Below are positions 11,045-22,770 of a stretch of DNA of 64,000 nucleotides, in pieces. Source of the DNA: Batillaria attramentaria (lineage: Eukaryota; Mollusca; Gastropoda; Batillariidae); NCBI GenBank assembly GCA_018292915.2, contig JACVVK020000001.1, positions 4,358,501-4,422,500 of the forward strand, given 5' to 3'. The position numbers were made by a program, and so were the translations under genes. The notes under the pieces are model-generated. The model saw only the letters and a list, made by a program, of their open reading frames with translations, made no database searches and was not told where the DNA came from. The first letter of the stretch is position 1; every line of letters begins with the position of its first letter.

Positions 11045-11210
11045 TCGGGCTAACCGAGACCGAGCGGAGCTAAGTGATACTTAAGAAGGAAAAAACAAAA
11101 AATACTCGGTGACAAGGAAAGTGGACAGTTGCGAACAACTCTGAGGTCCCAGTATTATTTCAGTGTGCACAGAAGCGATGAAAACTGTCGCATTCACCAG
11201 CACAGTACAT
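11045..11210 (+). repeat. half-copy of the 46 kb fold-back element
   Basis: About 165 bp match one arm of 45948-46352 and part of its right flank to about 46420. Shared blocks include AAGAAGGAAAAAACAAAAAA, TACTCGGTGACAAGGAAAG and CATTCACCAGCACAGTACAT. Only one arm is present and the inner hairpin module is absent. Confidence 0.8.
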
Positions 11211-12977
11211 TGTGGTAACTACATTAGACTCGCATTACCTGCCCCTGTGTTTGCTATCACAGGGACTGGCGAACATCCTCTTTCGGAATTGTGGAAGTAC
11301 GAACAGAACCACGCGCGGTGACGTTTATGCACAACAATAATGTTGCACAAAGTTTTGCAGACGCCGATGACGTGCCGCTTTGACGTTCTCAAATTATTGT
11401 GTTGGGAGGTTTGTAGTCATGGTCTCCTCTCTCCTGAAATCGAGAGTCATGGATCCTAGCGTAGAAAAAAATTTAACACATTAATATCTCTGTGGTGGCT
11501 GGACCAATATTTAAATACTGATAGGATACAAGTGACGCTGAATAACGCTCCATGAAAATATACACTTTGGCCTTACAAGCTACCGTGCATGATTGTCTGA
11601 GTGGAAAATGCCCAACTCTAACACTGCGAGCTGAGGTTCGTCTGCTTGCCAGCCATTTGCATGGTGTCGGCGCATGCGTGCCTGAATAGAAAACCGCGGG
11701 AAAAGTCGGAGATTTCTAAAGGTGGGCAGATCAGACAAAAGCTGACAGAATAACAGGAATTGATGTAAAATCTCTTTGTCAGTCTCAAAAATAGTTGGCT
11801 GAAAAATCTCACAGGTCCTGTACTGCTTTCTACAAGCTTTTCTTAATCAGAAAACTCACTCAGCGAAAAGATTTTTCAACTAAAACGTAAGTCAGTTCAA
11901 GATCCCTCGAATCTGACAGGCCGGCATGCTGATCCCTCCCAACCGCATAGCAGAAAGATCTACACAAATACACGAGATTTTTCTTTGATGACTGAACAAA
12001 ATTTCTGATTACCACTGATTTGATGTGATCACTGATCATCATGGTGTGAGTGTTTATGTTATGTCTCTCTAGATCTAGATTGTGAGCCGACAAGCAAATT
12101 CACGTGGAAGGATGGTAGTGAGGAGAAAGAATAAAAGGAAAAAAGGGGGCGGGGCGTAAAATACGGCAAGCACTATTACACAGCTGCTGTACTTTTTAAA
12201 CTTTACAAACTCACTGTCACATAATCCAGTGTGTTAAATTGTACGTGCAGTTTTGCTTTCCAGGGACAAGGTCGGTGTAAACTAGCATGCACAATCAAAC
12301 GCAAAACAGTAATGGAAAACGTTGAATCTGAACACTGAGATGATTTAAGTCCATCCCATACAAATCAAGACTCATCTTTTTTGTCCCTGTACTGTACCAA
12401 CATTGGCTGTCAAGAGCATTACATGTTTGGCAGCGTGAGCGGGGAAAACAGCAACAATGAACATGGTTCAAACTGAAAATGTTGCCACTTCGCATTGTCA
12501 GACTCTTGACGTCAATGGCACCACGCGCATCACGTTTGTATGTGGGCACTTGTTTTCAAATGTTTTTTCCTTTGGAGCGAAATGATCCAGTTTGCTGAAG
12601 ATGATCAATAAAATTGTATTGATGATCTTTGGTTTTCCCTCTGTTGTATGTTTCTAAAAAGCATTCATGTCTGTGCTTGGGGCTGCTGATAAGACAGTCG
12701 AAACATGCTTGGTGAGTGGATGAGGATCTTTGTAAATTAGGCTTTTGGTTGTCCTTTGAGTTTGTCAGACCAGACACAGCGAATGGTCAGACATCAGATT
12801 CCTGACGGGCGAAGGTTGTCCGATTTCATTTAAGACTTTTTTTAATGTTTGGCAGATAGTACACATTGTATATTTTAATTCATATACAACTAGGTCTGTT
12901 GTACTGCAAACAAAAACGCATAAATGGGCACACCAACCGTATCTATTTATATTTTAGTATTATTTGTACTGTTTAAT

Positions 12978-12981
<4 letters not shown>
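11211..12981. other. single-copy-looking region, possible 3' UTR or intergenic
   Basis: About 1.8 kb nearly free of simple repeats. Minus frames at 12295-12549 and 12556-12777 have ordinary composition but no motif. If the minus-strand candidate gene at 13.9-14.9 kb is real, this is downstream of it. Confidence 0.4.

Positions 12982-13035
<54 letters not shown>
12982..13035. repeat. (CA)n microsatellite
   Basis: Pure CA dinucleotide array of about 54 bp. Confidence 0.95.
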
Positions 13036-13038
<3 letters not shown>

Positions 13039-13925
13039 TATAATGAGAAACATCGAAAGACTTAATGTTCAGGTAGTGTATGTTGAAATTTATCAGCCTT
13101 GTGATTAGGACATCACTTGGAAGGTCACACATTATCAAACGTTTCCTTTTGTACATTTATTTCTAGACACATGTTGATCAGTTACAACACAAACATTTTG
13201 GCCAATGGGGACAAAGTTTACCATTCAGGCTGGAAACATGGCAGCACATGGAAACTGATCAGATTTAGGACTGACCATACAGTAATGTGTCATGGTAAAA
13301 ACAAAAACAAAACTAAATGCCATTTCTTTCAAATGTTACAACAGTGAAACAAGTGCTTGGACAACTAGCAAATTACAGATAACAGAAAATGTATACCTGA
13401 AATATATTCTTTAGATTCTCACTGTTCCTTCAGCCCTAGCCAAGTCAGATTCACACTTCAAACAGAGTTTAGTACTAAATTTATTTCAAAAAGGTGTGGT
13501 GGGGGTATGGCAGTTTGAATTGAGCGTCAAGTGTTTGATTAGATGAGGGAATTTTGGGACTGAATTTCACTAGTGTCAATACTGGAAAAGGTCTTGTCCT
13601 ATTACAACCGGCTTTGACATCACCATTATGGTAACAAAAGATAATTTTAATGAGGGAATTTTAGTGTCCAAGATGCCCGGTCTGTTGATCCTGAGGTACA
13701 TGTAGCAGGTAACAATCCCATGGTAGGTAGGGATATCACTGGCGATTGCTTTCTGAGGGGATTTCATATCGGTTAAACACAGACTTAGGCCAGTTTAAGA
13801 ATATGTAATCTTTGCTCTCAGTTTGTAGTACATGTACATGGATTCGACACAATAGAGGTCTGGTATGCTTGTTGCTAACTTTAACATTAAAACAAAAAAG
13901 CAAAAGTGGACCTAACTAAACTTAC
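13036..13925. other. region downstream of candidate minus-strand exons
   Basis: On the minus strand an acceptor-like CCCCTCAG lies near 13768, followed by 63 codons open to a stop at 13576. Phases do not join it in frame to the exon at 13926-14030, so it is at most untranslated. Confidence 0.35.
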
Positions 13926-14030
13926 CACTTGGTGTTGACTTGAATAATCGCCATGTTGAACATGATATCAGATGATGACACATTTGTAAACATATTTGCA
14001 GGAGCTGGTTGTTTTGAGCAGGACCTGGGC
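13926..14030 (-). CDS. candidate exon Y of an unknown minus-strand gene
   Basis: On the minus strand TGCATTTATTTCAG precedes the exon and GTAAGTTTAG follows it, both good consensus splice sites 105 bp apart. Joined in phase to exon X it reads 20 codons (AQVLLKTTSSCKYVY and on) to a TGA at about 13970-13968. That stop lies 42 nt before the exon end, so it need not trigger nonsense-mediated decay. Another frame is open across the whole exon (with NMFTNVSSSD), so the coding frame is not proven. No family is recognised. Confidence 0.35.
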
Positions 14031-14088
14031 CTGAAATAAATGCATACATGCAGATCAAAGTGATGTTGTAACACACACTCACGCACAT

Positions 14089-14149
<61 letters not shown>
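14089..14149. repeat. (CA)n microsatellite beside a candidate donor site
   Basis: About 60 bp of CA. If exon X is real, on the minus strand this is (GT)n beginning directly after its GTAAGT donor. Confidence 0.95.
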
Positions 14150-14150
<1 letters not shown>

Positions 14151-14152
14151 AC

Positions 14153-14256
14153 CCCACAGTATACAACTGACTTGTACTGCACGCTTACTGAAATAGCTGC
14201 TGGTGAGTCTGACATGAGATCTATCTCTACACTGCCTGAGATCATACTTGCAATAC
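14153..14256 (-). CDS. candidate exon X of an unknown minus-strand gene
   Basis: The minus-strand acceptor is GGTCTGTACATAG and the donor is GTGGG then GTAAGT. The 104 bp contain two bases plus 34 open codons, in phase with exon W upstream (which ends in phase 1). The peptide includes SGSVEIDLMSDSPAAISVSV, a mix of small, acidic and hydrophobic residues with no motif I know. The acceptor has only a modest pyrimidine tract, and the donor runs into a (GT)n array that imitates a donor context, so chance is possible. Confidence 0.35.
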
Positions 14257-14470
14257 CTATGTACAGACCAATGCCACAGCAAAATGCACAGTGTGCCCTG
14301 CTTTTCAGTCCCCCCCCCCCCTTCCTGCTGCACCAATGCACACCTATCTGTCTAGCATAATGGTTTGTTCAGTGCTCTGCAATAACATGACAAAGTCCAG
14401 GGAAAGGAATATCCCAAGTGTCTATCATGTCACAGTCAGCAGGGGGAAAACACAGTAGGACCATGCTCAC

Positions 14471-14650
14471 CTTCGTAGAATGGATACTGTCTGTGTATGT
14501 GATTATTAAAACTGCTGTGAGAGTCAGAATCTAATGCAGCACTCCCTCCAGTTTTACTCCGTTGCCTCCCAGTACTGCCTCTACTCATCCCTCTCCAACT
14601 TTCCTGGACTCCCTTCACAGTACACATCTTCCACACCCACCAGAACTCGA
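14471..14650 (-). CDS. candidate exon W of an unknown minus-strand gene
   Basis: This 180 bp block is fully open in one minus frame, with acceptor CTAATCACTAATCAG (branch-like CTAAT, few pyrimidines) and donor ACGAAG then GTGAGC. Residues include the Trp-rich EFWWVWKM near the start, a basic Arg/Gly/Ser stretch and HIHRQYPFYE at the end. Composition is protein-like and not a simple repeat. No domain is recognised. Phases to the candidate start exon (14790) and to exon X agree. Confidence 0.4.
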
Positions 14651-14789
14651 CTGATTAGTGATTAGTGTAGATTGATCACCTCCTACTTCCCATCATCAGA
14701 GTCATTTTCTTCCAATTCTTCTACATGCCCGAAGGAATCAGGAAAACCGCCGTCCAAATCTACGAATCTTGCTACACTCTAATCTTCAC

Positions 14790-14862
14790 TTTCTGCACCA
14801 TTCCCCGGAATATTGAACAAAATTCCACGATTATCCCCATTACGTAATGGTCGCGCGGCCAT
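14790..14862 (-). CDS. candidate start exon of an unknown minus-strand gene
   Basis: The start sits in CAAGATGGCCGCG, which fits both a Kozak context and the YY1-type AAGATGGC box seen around many metazoan start sites. It reads 24 codons (MAARPLRNGDNRG and on), then A followed by GTGAAG as a possible phase-1 donor. A TAG closes the frame at 14779-14781 if it is not spliced. The implied 139 bp intron to exon W is short but possible. Joining the four pieces would give about 139 residues. Confidence 0.33.
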
Positions 14863-16059
14863 CTTGTTGATACGAAAATCTAAAGTAGATTTTCACACGA
14901 ACATTTATAGAAACGTAAAAACACTCGTAGATAAATATTGCTGTTTGATGTAAGGAGCGAGACCGCGTCCTTCGACTTTGCGAAACTATTCAGAATATCC
15001 CAGGTAACCCACTGAATATTTCGCTAACGTCATATTTTGAGAAAATTGATTCTCGCCTGCCAAAGTCGCTGACGTGTTCTACACGGTAGCTGAGGAAGCA
15101 GTAGACAAGAAATGCAGTAATTCTGAGTTATACAAACGCCACCAGCGACATTTTGAAGTACAATCCGATAGCAGTATGTTACTGGTATGAGTGATCGAGT
15201 GCGAACATTTCAAGATAATAGATAGATCTGGTTCCTGCCTAGTCTGTACAATTTAGTAACTGCAGACATGTATCCGTAAAGGCTTTCTTTGAAACTTGAA
15301 GCAGGCTTTTCAGTTCTAGCATTTAAAGGTCTAAAACCACTCTAGTCAGTGTCCTAAAATAGTCGGCTGCTAAGACAAAGGTATCAGTGACGCGACGTTA
15401 CTTTGCTTGTCGGCTCACACGCTTCCTTGTCGGACTCAGACGACAATCTCTGTCTAAACTGACAGACATCATGTTGTTTTGAAATAAAGGGGGAAAATGG
15501 ACGTACAAATACAGTACACTCAAACACACTGCTTACCTTCAACCACGACGAAGAAATCACAACGCGGATTGAGACTGATTGAGGAAGTATCCGTGTTAGT
15601 ATCCTTTCGTGAAAAATGTCGCAGGAAAGTGCGCGCGGGTTGGTGTGAGGGCAATTGGGAGATAATTAAAACATGGAAGATAACTCTGAAATAACAATGA
15701 GTTCATTCCCTTCAGTTTTCGCTGTGCGCCATAAGGGATCCCATTCTAACTTCCGCAGACGGCCGGTTGAAGCCGTGAACATTTCAATCAAGTTCAGCTA
15801 TAAACATCATCGTACAGCTTAGGTACGCTGTCAGTTTTCTTATATTAGCCTGACGTTTTCCTGTGCCATAGCCACCACGAAAATAATGTAGCCACCAAAA
15901 AGTTTCTTCGCTTGGATCCCTGACCCAGGATGTGACTTCCCCGATCACTCATGGGTTACCCGGACTAGGAGGTTTGTAGCGCCTCTCTTTCTTGTGCTGT
16001 TTCTGAGGTATTAAACCATCAGATTGAACGAGTACTGTTACGAGCATCACTAAAACATC
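14863..16059. other. possible promoter and 5' region of the minus-strand candidate
   Basis: Low in simple repeats. A strong minus-strand donor (TTGAAG then GTAAGC) lies at 15531-15536 with no open ATG frame before it, as for a non-coding first exon whose 5' limit I cannot set. A + frame at 15497-15694 has no support. Confidence 0.35.
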
Positions 16060-16222
16060 TTCAGCCTGTTTAGAGAGTATTGCCTGCATGAGCTGTCTCC
16101 CTTGCCGCAACAAGCATGCATTTTTCGTGGCGGAGGAGCTCCCACGAAAAATGCATGCTTGCTGTGGGTCTGTGTATGCACGGGGGACAACTCATGCAGG
16201 AAATAATCATCGAAACGGACAT
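16060..16222. mobile_element. palindromic MITE-like element (copy 1)
   Basis: The centre is a perfect 19 bp stem (AAGCATGCATTTTTCGTGG at 16112-16130, its complement at 16142-16160) with an 11 base loop. Outer arms TTGCCTGCATGAG and CTCATGCAGG pair further out. The same module forms the core of the larger fold-back element at 45948-46352. No coding capacity. Confidence 0.8.
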
Positions 16223-16347
16223 CGTTTTTGGTTTTTTGTCTTGTTTTCGACCAGACCTTGAAATTCAAGATGCTTTTAGTGCAAAAAGCTGTTAAAAAGT
16301 TAAGGTCAGTTATCCAGGAACCTGCAGTAGTGTGTCGTCCCATTTAA

Positions 16348-16520
16348 GGGTGAGTGTTTTGGGGGTTTAACGTCCTTTTCCACCACAAACGGGTAATATG
16401 AAAGACGGGACAACGATGAAAAGGCCAAGACAAATATTTATTTTCGCCACTGCCGGGATACGAAATCACGACCCGAGCATTAGAAGCCCAACGCTCTACC
16501 ATTCGACCATCCCGGCTCCC
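16348..16520 (-). mobile_element. SINE family A, full length, 12 bp TSD with one mismatch
   Basis: Reverse-oriented complete element. CGTCCCATTTAA (16336-16347) and CGTCCCCTTTAA (16521-16532) flank it. The body has diverged (AAATATTTATTTTCGCC), so this is an older copy. Confidence 0.9.
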
Positions 16521-16574
16521 CGTCCCCTTTAATTTACTTTAATTAGTAAAAGCCTAGCAAGTATTGATTGCAGC

Positions 16575-16690
16575 AGAGGGAAGTTTTTTTTAATTCAATT
16601 CAATTCAATTCTTTATTGTTTAGGCCATCGGCCCGTCACAAAGCAGATAATTTTACTGGCGTACAAGTACCGTGAAGTTACTAATACAAA
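16575..16690 (-). mobile_element. retroelement 3' tail with (AATTC)n
   Basis: Minus strand reads GATGGCCTAAACAATAAAG then GAATT units, an AATAAAG end with a pentanucleotide tail. The body upstream is not delimited. Confidence 0.5.
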
Positions 16691-16743
16691 GTATACAAAG
16701 GGATTACAAACTCTGGAAGAAATCTATAATAATACTCTGTGTA

Positions 16744-16781
16744 ACACACACACACACACACGCACACACACACACACACAC

Positions 16782-16826
<45 letters not shown>

Positions 16827-16842
16827 CACACACACACACACA
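16744..16842. repeat. (CA)n with CACG interruptions
   Basis: About 100 bp of CA with four CACG substitutions. Confidence 0.95.
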
Positions 16843-17176
16843 CGATCCTCTCGCTCGTATGATCCCCTAGCTGAACACCATTTACGCGGACGCTCACACA
16901 CACGCACCAGTGCACACACAAGCTCGCACATGCCGTGTGAAGCAGAGGGAAGTACGGCTCAAAGGAACGATCACAGTAAAGAAAAAAAAAAAAAGAAAAA
17001 AAAAGCGTCCTGTTCCCGATTTCGTTTACTTTAATTATGTCAAATGGAATCAGGTCATGTCTAATTAGAGCAAATCAAGTCTGGTCTAGCTGGATGGTTC
17101 AGTGTTCGGTAAGGCAGTGCAGCAAAACCAAATCTACAAGGTCATTAAGTTAGTCAGTGAACTGTCAGGTCTATCT
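16843..17176. other. intergenic, no gene seen
   Basis: Mixed sequence with an A-rich run at 16981-17004. Confidence 0.5.
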
Positions 17177-17588
17177 CGGGCGGTCGGTGGTCTAGTGGTT
17201 AAGACTTTGTCACCAATGCGAGAGGTCAGGTTCGAGTCCCATTCGGGGCGAAGAAATTTTTCTTCCTCGTACGTGGCACCGTTCGTTCGGGTTCGGATCG
17301 TCGGGGGTTCTCTCCGGATACTCCGGCTCCCCCCCCCCCCTTGCTTTGGAAATGTTCGGCCCACAAAATTCTAAAATATATGCAATTCTAAAATTCCGAA
17401 AGTTTAATTGCTGAGCTGGCCCTTCGCACCACGTGATTGTAATGATTGCGTTCATGTCCAGTGTGTCAGAGAATACGTGTGATTCACGTGAGCGTGCGTG
17501 TTGGTTTTAGCTCGCTGCGCTTTGAGCCAAATATTTGGGATAAAGCGCCTATATTAATGTGATGATGATGATGATGATGATGATGATT
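17177..17588 (+). mobile_element. SINE family B, full length
   Basis: The clearest family B copy. Box A GGTGGTCTAGTGGTTAAG and box B GGTTCGAGTCCC lie in the first 75 bp. The middle contains a C10 run. The tail is GCGCTTTGAGCC, ATATTTGGGATAAAGCGCC (a stem pairing GGCGCTTT with AAAGCGCC) and then (GAT)n. A LINE tail begins directly after it, so one may have inserted in the other. Confidence 0.9.
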
Positions 17589-17836
17589 TGTTTTGATGTG
17601 CGAGAAATTTAATAGTTATTTTAAATGGTGCATGTCATTAACACTAAGATTAATATTTTAGCTGATATTTAAATAATGTAAATCTGCATCTTAATTGTAG
17701 TGTTTATGTTACATTTTTATATGTGTTTCTTCATTTGATGTTGCGCGTGTTACCGGTTTGTTTCCTATGCACCACACGTCCTTTTCCCACTTGGGATCAT
17801 AAAGATGTATTTGATTTAATTTGATTTGATTTGGAA
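17589..17836 (+). mobile_element. non-LTR retrotransposon 3' end, 5'-truncated (copy 2)
   Basis: Matches 5946-6200 for about 245 bp and ends TTGGGATCATAAAGATG followed by TTGAT units. Two independent copies of the same 3' end show a repeat family. Confidence 0.75.
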
Positions 17837-18610
17837 TCCGCTGTCATTTAGATCGGGTCAAAACGCACCTGGTTTAGCTGAACTGGCCAGCGCCATCCTG
17901 TTCACCTCAATTTAGCCAAATCTACTGCGTCTTGTGCGAGTCAGTCAGTGTGTATGAACCTTCAGTATTGACCTCACCCCTTGCGAGGGTCTGTTGCAGA
18001 GGCAGTCAGGTCATGCAGTCAGTAAATTCACTCGCTCGGCTCTCTTAACGTCTTTCAGCTAGCGGCGATTTGAAGTGGAACACCTGAAGAAATTAGCCAT
18101 TTGGAGAAGACAGCAATTACAAAACATGGAGTGAATGCAGAGACGAGCGGGAGAAAACCATGAGCTAATTTGTTTAAAGAGAAAAGTATGGCAGTGTTTT
18201 CTGCAAACATTTTTTTTTCGGTTGTTTAGCTGATGACAGAAAGTTTACCCCCCCCCCCCCCCAAAATAAAAAAAAAAAAAAAATAATAAATAAACCAAAA
18301 AAATAAACCAAAACAAAACAAAACAAAACAAACAACAAAACTGTGCACTGGGGTGACGTTGAAAGTTCCGCTGACAGTGTTCTAACCAAGGGACAGTTTT
18401 GGAATTTTTCAGTAATTAGTTCATTGACTTTGAAAGTGGACAGAACATCATTTCCGTACCCAATTTCCTGCCAGAAACAGCTTTAATAGCGTCCTGGCTC
18501 CGCCGGGAAACATTATGGCCGGGGTAGCACGGATAATTCTCTTTAATGTCCGAAATTTCGATCTCCTTTGGGAAGACAAATTAGGTAGAAAATTTCAAAT
18601 GCGCACGCGG
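17837..18610. other. intergenic; C15 plus A-rich run
   Basis: A C homopolymer (about 18248-18262) is followed by an A-rich tract to about 18345. No gene seen. Confidence 0.5.
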
Positions 18611-18632
18611 CCGTGTGCGTGCGTGCGTGCGT

Positions 18633-18704
<72 letters not shown>
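18611..18704. repeat. (GT)n microsatellite
   Basis: About 95 bp, beginning with CGTG variants and then pure GT. Confidence 0.95.
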
Positions 18705-18705
<1 letters not shown>

Positions 18706-18839
18706 GTTACATATTTTTGTTTATCAAGTTCCTTTTCCTTATCGTTTTTCTTATGTTGTTCTTGTTTCTCTGTATTTGTTTTGTGTATGTTTGACAACGG
18801 CGTAGGATTGTTTTTTCCCGATTGTTTGAGTCCTGTGGC

Positions 18840-18859
18840 ATGTCAAGGTATCTATGTCA

Positions 18860-18898
<39 letters not shown>

Positions 18899-18899
18899 A
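18840..18899 (+). repeat. (AATA)n tail
   Basis: TGTCATAAATAAATAAAT and further AATA units to 18898, in the form of a retroelement tail on the + strand. The body was not identified. Confidence 0.6.
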
Positions 18900-19014
18900 G
18901 ATCTTCAGCAGTGTCACATTTTTGAAGCCGTAAAGTTGTCAACAGAAGAGGATTTTGGTGTAGCCAGATTTTCTGTTACTGTTTCCACCGATACGAAGCC
19001 TTGTTGTCAGAAGG

Positions 19015-19296
19015 GTTTTTTTTTTTTTTTTGGTTGTTGTTGTTGTTGTTTGTTTTTGTTTTTTTGCTGCCCCAACTCTTTGCCAGCTCCAGTGGTGTTC
19101 CTCCCAGGTAATGGGTAGAATCCACGGAGGGCTCGGAAGCTGGGACAATTTTTTATTATTATGCATGATGATGGAGATGAGGATGATGGTAAGGTGATGC
19201 TATGGAGGTCCGTGTGGTTTGGGACTGCGGGACAGGGCCGCATTCCACGCTTCCTGTCATAAATATCCCGGCATTAGCCAGGCCTGGGAACTACGG
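19015..19296 (-). mobile_element. SINE family D, 5'-truncated
   Basis: On the minus strand this is the 3' part of family D: CCGGGATATTTATGACAGG, the TGGAATGCGGCCCTGTCC block, ATCATCC-rich middle, CTGGCAAAGAGTTGGGGCAG, and a long A/CAA tail (T and GTT on the + strand). The tRNA-like head is missing. Compare 52160-52661 and 52731-53090. Confidence 0.85.
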
Positions 19297-19916
19297 CGGG
19301 ATTAGAGCGGAGGGGGACAGGTGTGTGTGGGGGGAGGGGGGGAGGGGGCAACTAGAAGGGTGCACTCTGGGGCATGCTTGTCCCTCGTCCCCCCCCCCCC
19401 CCCCCGAAAAAAAGAAAAGAAAAGAAAAAAAGTTAAAATAATCAAAAATGAAAAAAAAGTGCAGTAGCCTGGATGTTTCAGACCTTGAACATGTGGCTGA
19501 CCCGAACGGTAGTACTCTTCTACAGCCCCTGTCTTACACCAGACGGGTCACCAGACGTCCGTCCTCCCACGCCGCTCGCTGATTTGCGGGCGGATCGGGT
19601 GTACGGCTTCTGATTGGCTCTTTAGATTGAAATTGCGGGCTGCTCTCGAAAATGACGGTTGTACAAAGTTTAGGGCCTAGTTTTGTAGTGCGGTCTTTTG
19701 GGAAATGTCTTAGGTCGGGACAGTTTATTGAACGTAAAATCACATTTATTTCGTTTCGTAATGCATTAAAATTGGGGAGGACTTTGGCTTTTTGTTGTTG
19801 ATGGTGGTGGGTGTTGTTGTTTTGTTCTTTTGTAGCCTATACTTTGATATTAGAACTTGTCGTTGTTTGTTTTGTACGCGTTCGGGTTCGTGTGTGAAAT
19901 AGAAGAAAAAGAAGAA
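19297..19916. other. intergenic with C16 run
   Basis: G-rich then C-homopolymer (about 19390-19405) and A-rich sequence. From 19450 to 19740 it looks unique; a minus frame at 19534-19743 has no motif. Confidence 0.45.
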
Positions 19917-20252
19917 GACCCAACAGCAACAAAACCAAAACAACCCTCCCCCAAACAAACAAACAAACAAACAAACAAAGAAATGATCAAAACAAAACAA
20001 AACACACAAAACACAAAAACACAAAAACAAAGCAAAACAACCCCCCCAAAAAAAAAACAACAACAACAACAAACAAACAAACAAACACACAAACAAAAAA
20101 CCCAAACAAACAAAACAAAACAAACAACCAAACCAAAACAAACAAACAAACAAACAAAACAAAACAAACAAACAAAACAAAAAACGAACAAACAAACATT
20201 CAAAACAAACAAACAAACAACAACAACAAAACCAACCAAGCCACAACAAAAT
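19917..20252. repeat. A/C-only tract, 335 bp
   Basis: CAAA, CAA and CCAA units with very few G or T and an internal C7. Lys/Gln/Thr-rich + frames and Phe/Cys/Leu/Val-rich minus frames (up to 206 codons) are artefacts of composition. Confidence 0.92.
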
Positions 20253-20970
20253 CACAGACAAACAAGCACAAGACAGGCTGCATGTACACAGATCGAAGAA
20301 CACATATATTAAGGACATTGTAAGATATCTGGCTCCGCTCTTGTGGTCACGTATTTTGCATTCCAATACTCATCTGTGCCTACATTCATTCATTCCAGGT
20401 TCGTTTCCGTTGTCTCTTTTTTCGCCGGATTTATACATGTACCAGCGAAATAGAAACTTGGGCTTCGTTAACGGTAGAAGTTAGTTTAAAACCCTCGTGG
20501 CCGTTGCTATGACTGTGAAAACGAATTCCGAAGCACGCGTGGGAAACACACCACTTTCGGTACTACCCACTTTGTTGAAACCATGCATCCACCACAAGTA
20601 CGTCGGCACACTCCGTCATCCCCGTGTGAAAGCGTGCACTCTTGTAAACCTCAGCGTCGGATCTCAGATTCCCTGAACGCGGGGGTTAATTAAAATGGCG
20701 GAAATATTTTTCCAGTGCTGCTCGGATTTTTTAGGGTTTGGATGACGATTGCCCTTAGTTCAGGTAAACCCAAACCTACAGTGGTTTGAAATACAAGCAT
20801 TGCATACGTCTTTATCTTGCCAGAGCGTTTGTTGATTGATAAATGGCCCCATTTTTTAAAAACATAAACAAAATGAAATCGCGTAAACAGTAGCCCCGTG
20901 TGTTTTCTTAATCAAATGTAAGTAGCACCCGAGAAACCTTTTTGATTTTCGGTTGACATTTTAAGCCAGA
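20253..20970. other. intergenic, no gene seen
   Basis: Mixed unique-looking sequence. No splice-bounded frame or repeat member recognised. Confidence 0.5.
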
Positions 20971-21139
20971 GTGGGTGGTGGGTGTTTGGGAGTTTAACGT
21001 CCTTTTCCTCCACATACGGGTGATATCAAAGGCGGGGCAACGATGAAAAAGCCAGCACTAATATTTGGCCCCAACCGGGATACGAACTCACGATTCGAGC
21101 ATTAGAAGTCCAACGCTCTATCGACCACTCCGGCTCCCC
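20971..21139 (-). mobile_element. SINE family A, full length, older copy
   Basis: Reverse orientation, tail at left, CCGGCTCCCC at right. It has a short deletion in box A (CTCTATCGACCAC for CTCTACCATTCGACCAC) and no clear target duplication. Confidence 0.88.
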
Positions 21140-21878
21140 TTTCTGTGACACGTTACTTCAATATAAAGGCGTGTGGAAACTCATGTTTCAAATAATTACA
21201 TGCTTTTTCTGAGAGGAACTGTTCCATCATAACATTTGAATCGAAACAGCAACAGAAAAACATCAGACGTCTTCCACATACTTATTCTAAACAGATGGAG
21301 TTCCCAGAGTTGAATCGTTCCATCAAAAGTTTGACTCGAGGTAGCAGCAACAAAAACTCCCCGCCATTTCGACTGAGAATATTATTACTACTACCTCTAC
21401 TACCAGTGATGAGGATGATATACGCAACTACCCCAGCAACAGCAGCAACAAAAACAAGATGGCCACCAGCCCAATATGTTGTTTCAATTCAATGACCTGC
21501 TGTAGTCACAGTCGTAGTCGTTGTGTCATGTATGCAGCCCGCGCGCACACGCCGGAACGCAAGCTCTCTGACATCAAGCATGCTGACATAAAGAAAGTAC
21601 TGAAAACCCTTATCGTGCCTCTATGCACTTGCAAAAACCCAAACACATGAGGTCGTGTGAGCTCGCCTAGCTGGTTGACGTCACAACTTGTTGGCGTATG
21701 CGAGGTTCTACATGGGTGAATGAATTCTTGTAATAAAGTCGTTCCCCTTTGACAGAGTTACTTCCCGCAGACCTGACTGACAGACGATTGCTTACTGGTA
21801 TCGGAGAAGAGACCCCCTCTCTCTCTCTCTCGCCTTAGACGCGCGCTTGCCCGCGGACGCACGCACCCCCCCCTCCCC

Positions 21879-21910
<32 letters not shown>

Positions 21911-21973
21911 TATGCAAAGACCTTGGAATCAGAAAGACGCGTCACTCCTGCCCTCGTAAGAGAGACATATAGC
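21140..21973. other. intergenic with short (CA)n
   Basis: Contains CAGCAACA-rich sequence (21420-21460) and (CA)n at 21881-21909. No gene seen. Confidence 0.45.
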
Positions 21974-22022
21974 GGGACAACGCGAAGAGTTGTCTGCCCG
22001 CATTAGCGCGCATCCTAGATCT
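21974..22022 (-). repeat. inverted repeat, left arm
   Basis: GGGACAACGCGAAGAGTTGT and GCATTAGCGCGCATCC are the reverse complement of the block at 22771-22822, with 2-4 mismatches over about 49 bp. Confidence 0.75.
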
Positions 22023-22770
22023 GGCCCCTATAGTGACAGCATGGCGGAAAATGGAAAGCGATCACAAAAGCATGCAATTGTGTTCTGCGCCGAATTGTTC
22101 AAATAACAGACAAATATAAACGGGGAAATACTTCTTTTGGTATTCTTGTTGAAAAACAAACATTTTTTTTTTCGCTTTCTTGTGAAAAAAAAAAAAAAAA
22201 GACCTCAAGTGGTACGTGTGCATGCAGTGTAAACTAACAGTAAACACACGCGGCTGACGCAGATACAGCGTAATTTTTTTCCCTGACAACTTTACAAATC
22301 ACAGTGACTTAAATTGTGCTAGCGTCTACCTGCATCTAAATTCAGAACACACACACAGTACAAAATCATCCGGCTGAACTTCATTCTAACCATTGTAAAA
22401 CCATATCACAACATAGAATCTGCTGGATCGTCGGTCGCAGATATGATTAATGCTGAGTTAGCAGGAAGTATTCAGCGGATGCGTCCATCTTTGGATCTCT
22501 CGCACATTCGATCTTTCTGTGTTCCGTACTAGTTTTACTTGAACACATCGAACGAAATGCACTGCGTAGCCTACGTACAGCAGTGAAAGCCAAACTAGAT
22601 CTTTCGTTCGTCCTCCGGAACTTTGAGAGTACTTATGTTTTCCATAGGCCTAAAACACATGCGAAATATATGGGGGGAGACCACCTGGCAGTCGCTGACA
22701 TCTTCGTTTTTGTTTATTTTCTTAAAATGTTTTACGGCGGCTAGTGTAGGGTTGGGTCAAACAACTGCGT
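22023..22770. other. spacer between inverted arms
   Basis: About 750 bp with one T/A-rich patch (22160-22200). No transposase-like frame seen. Confidence 0.45.
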
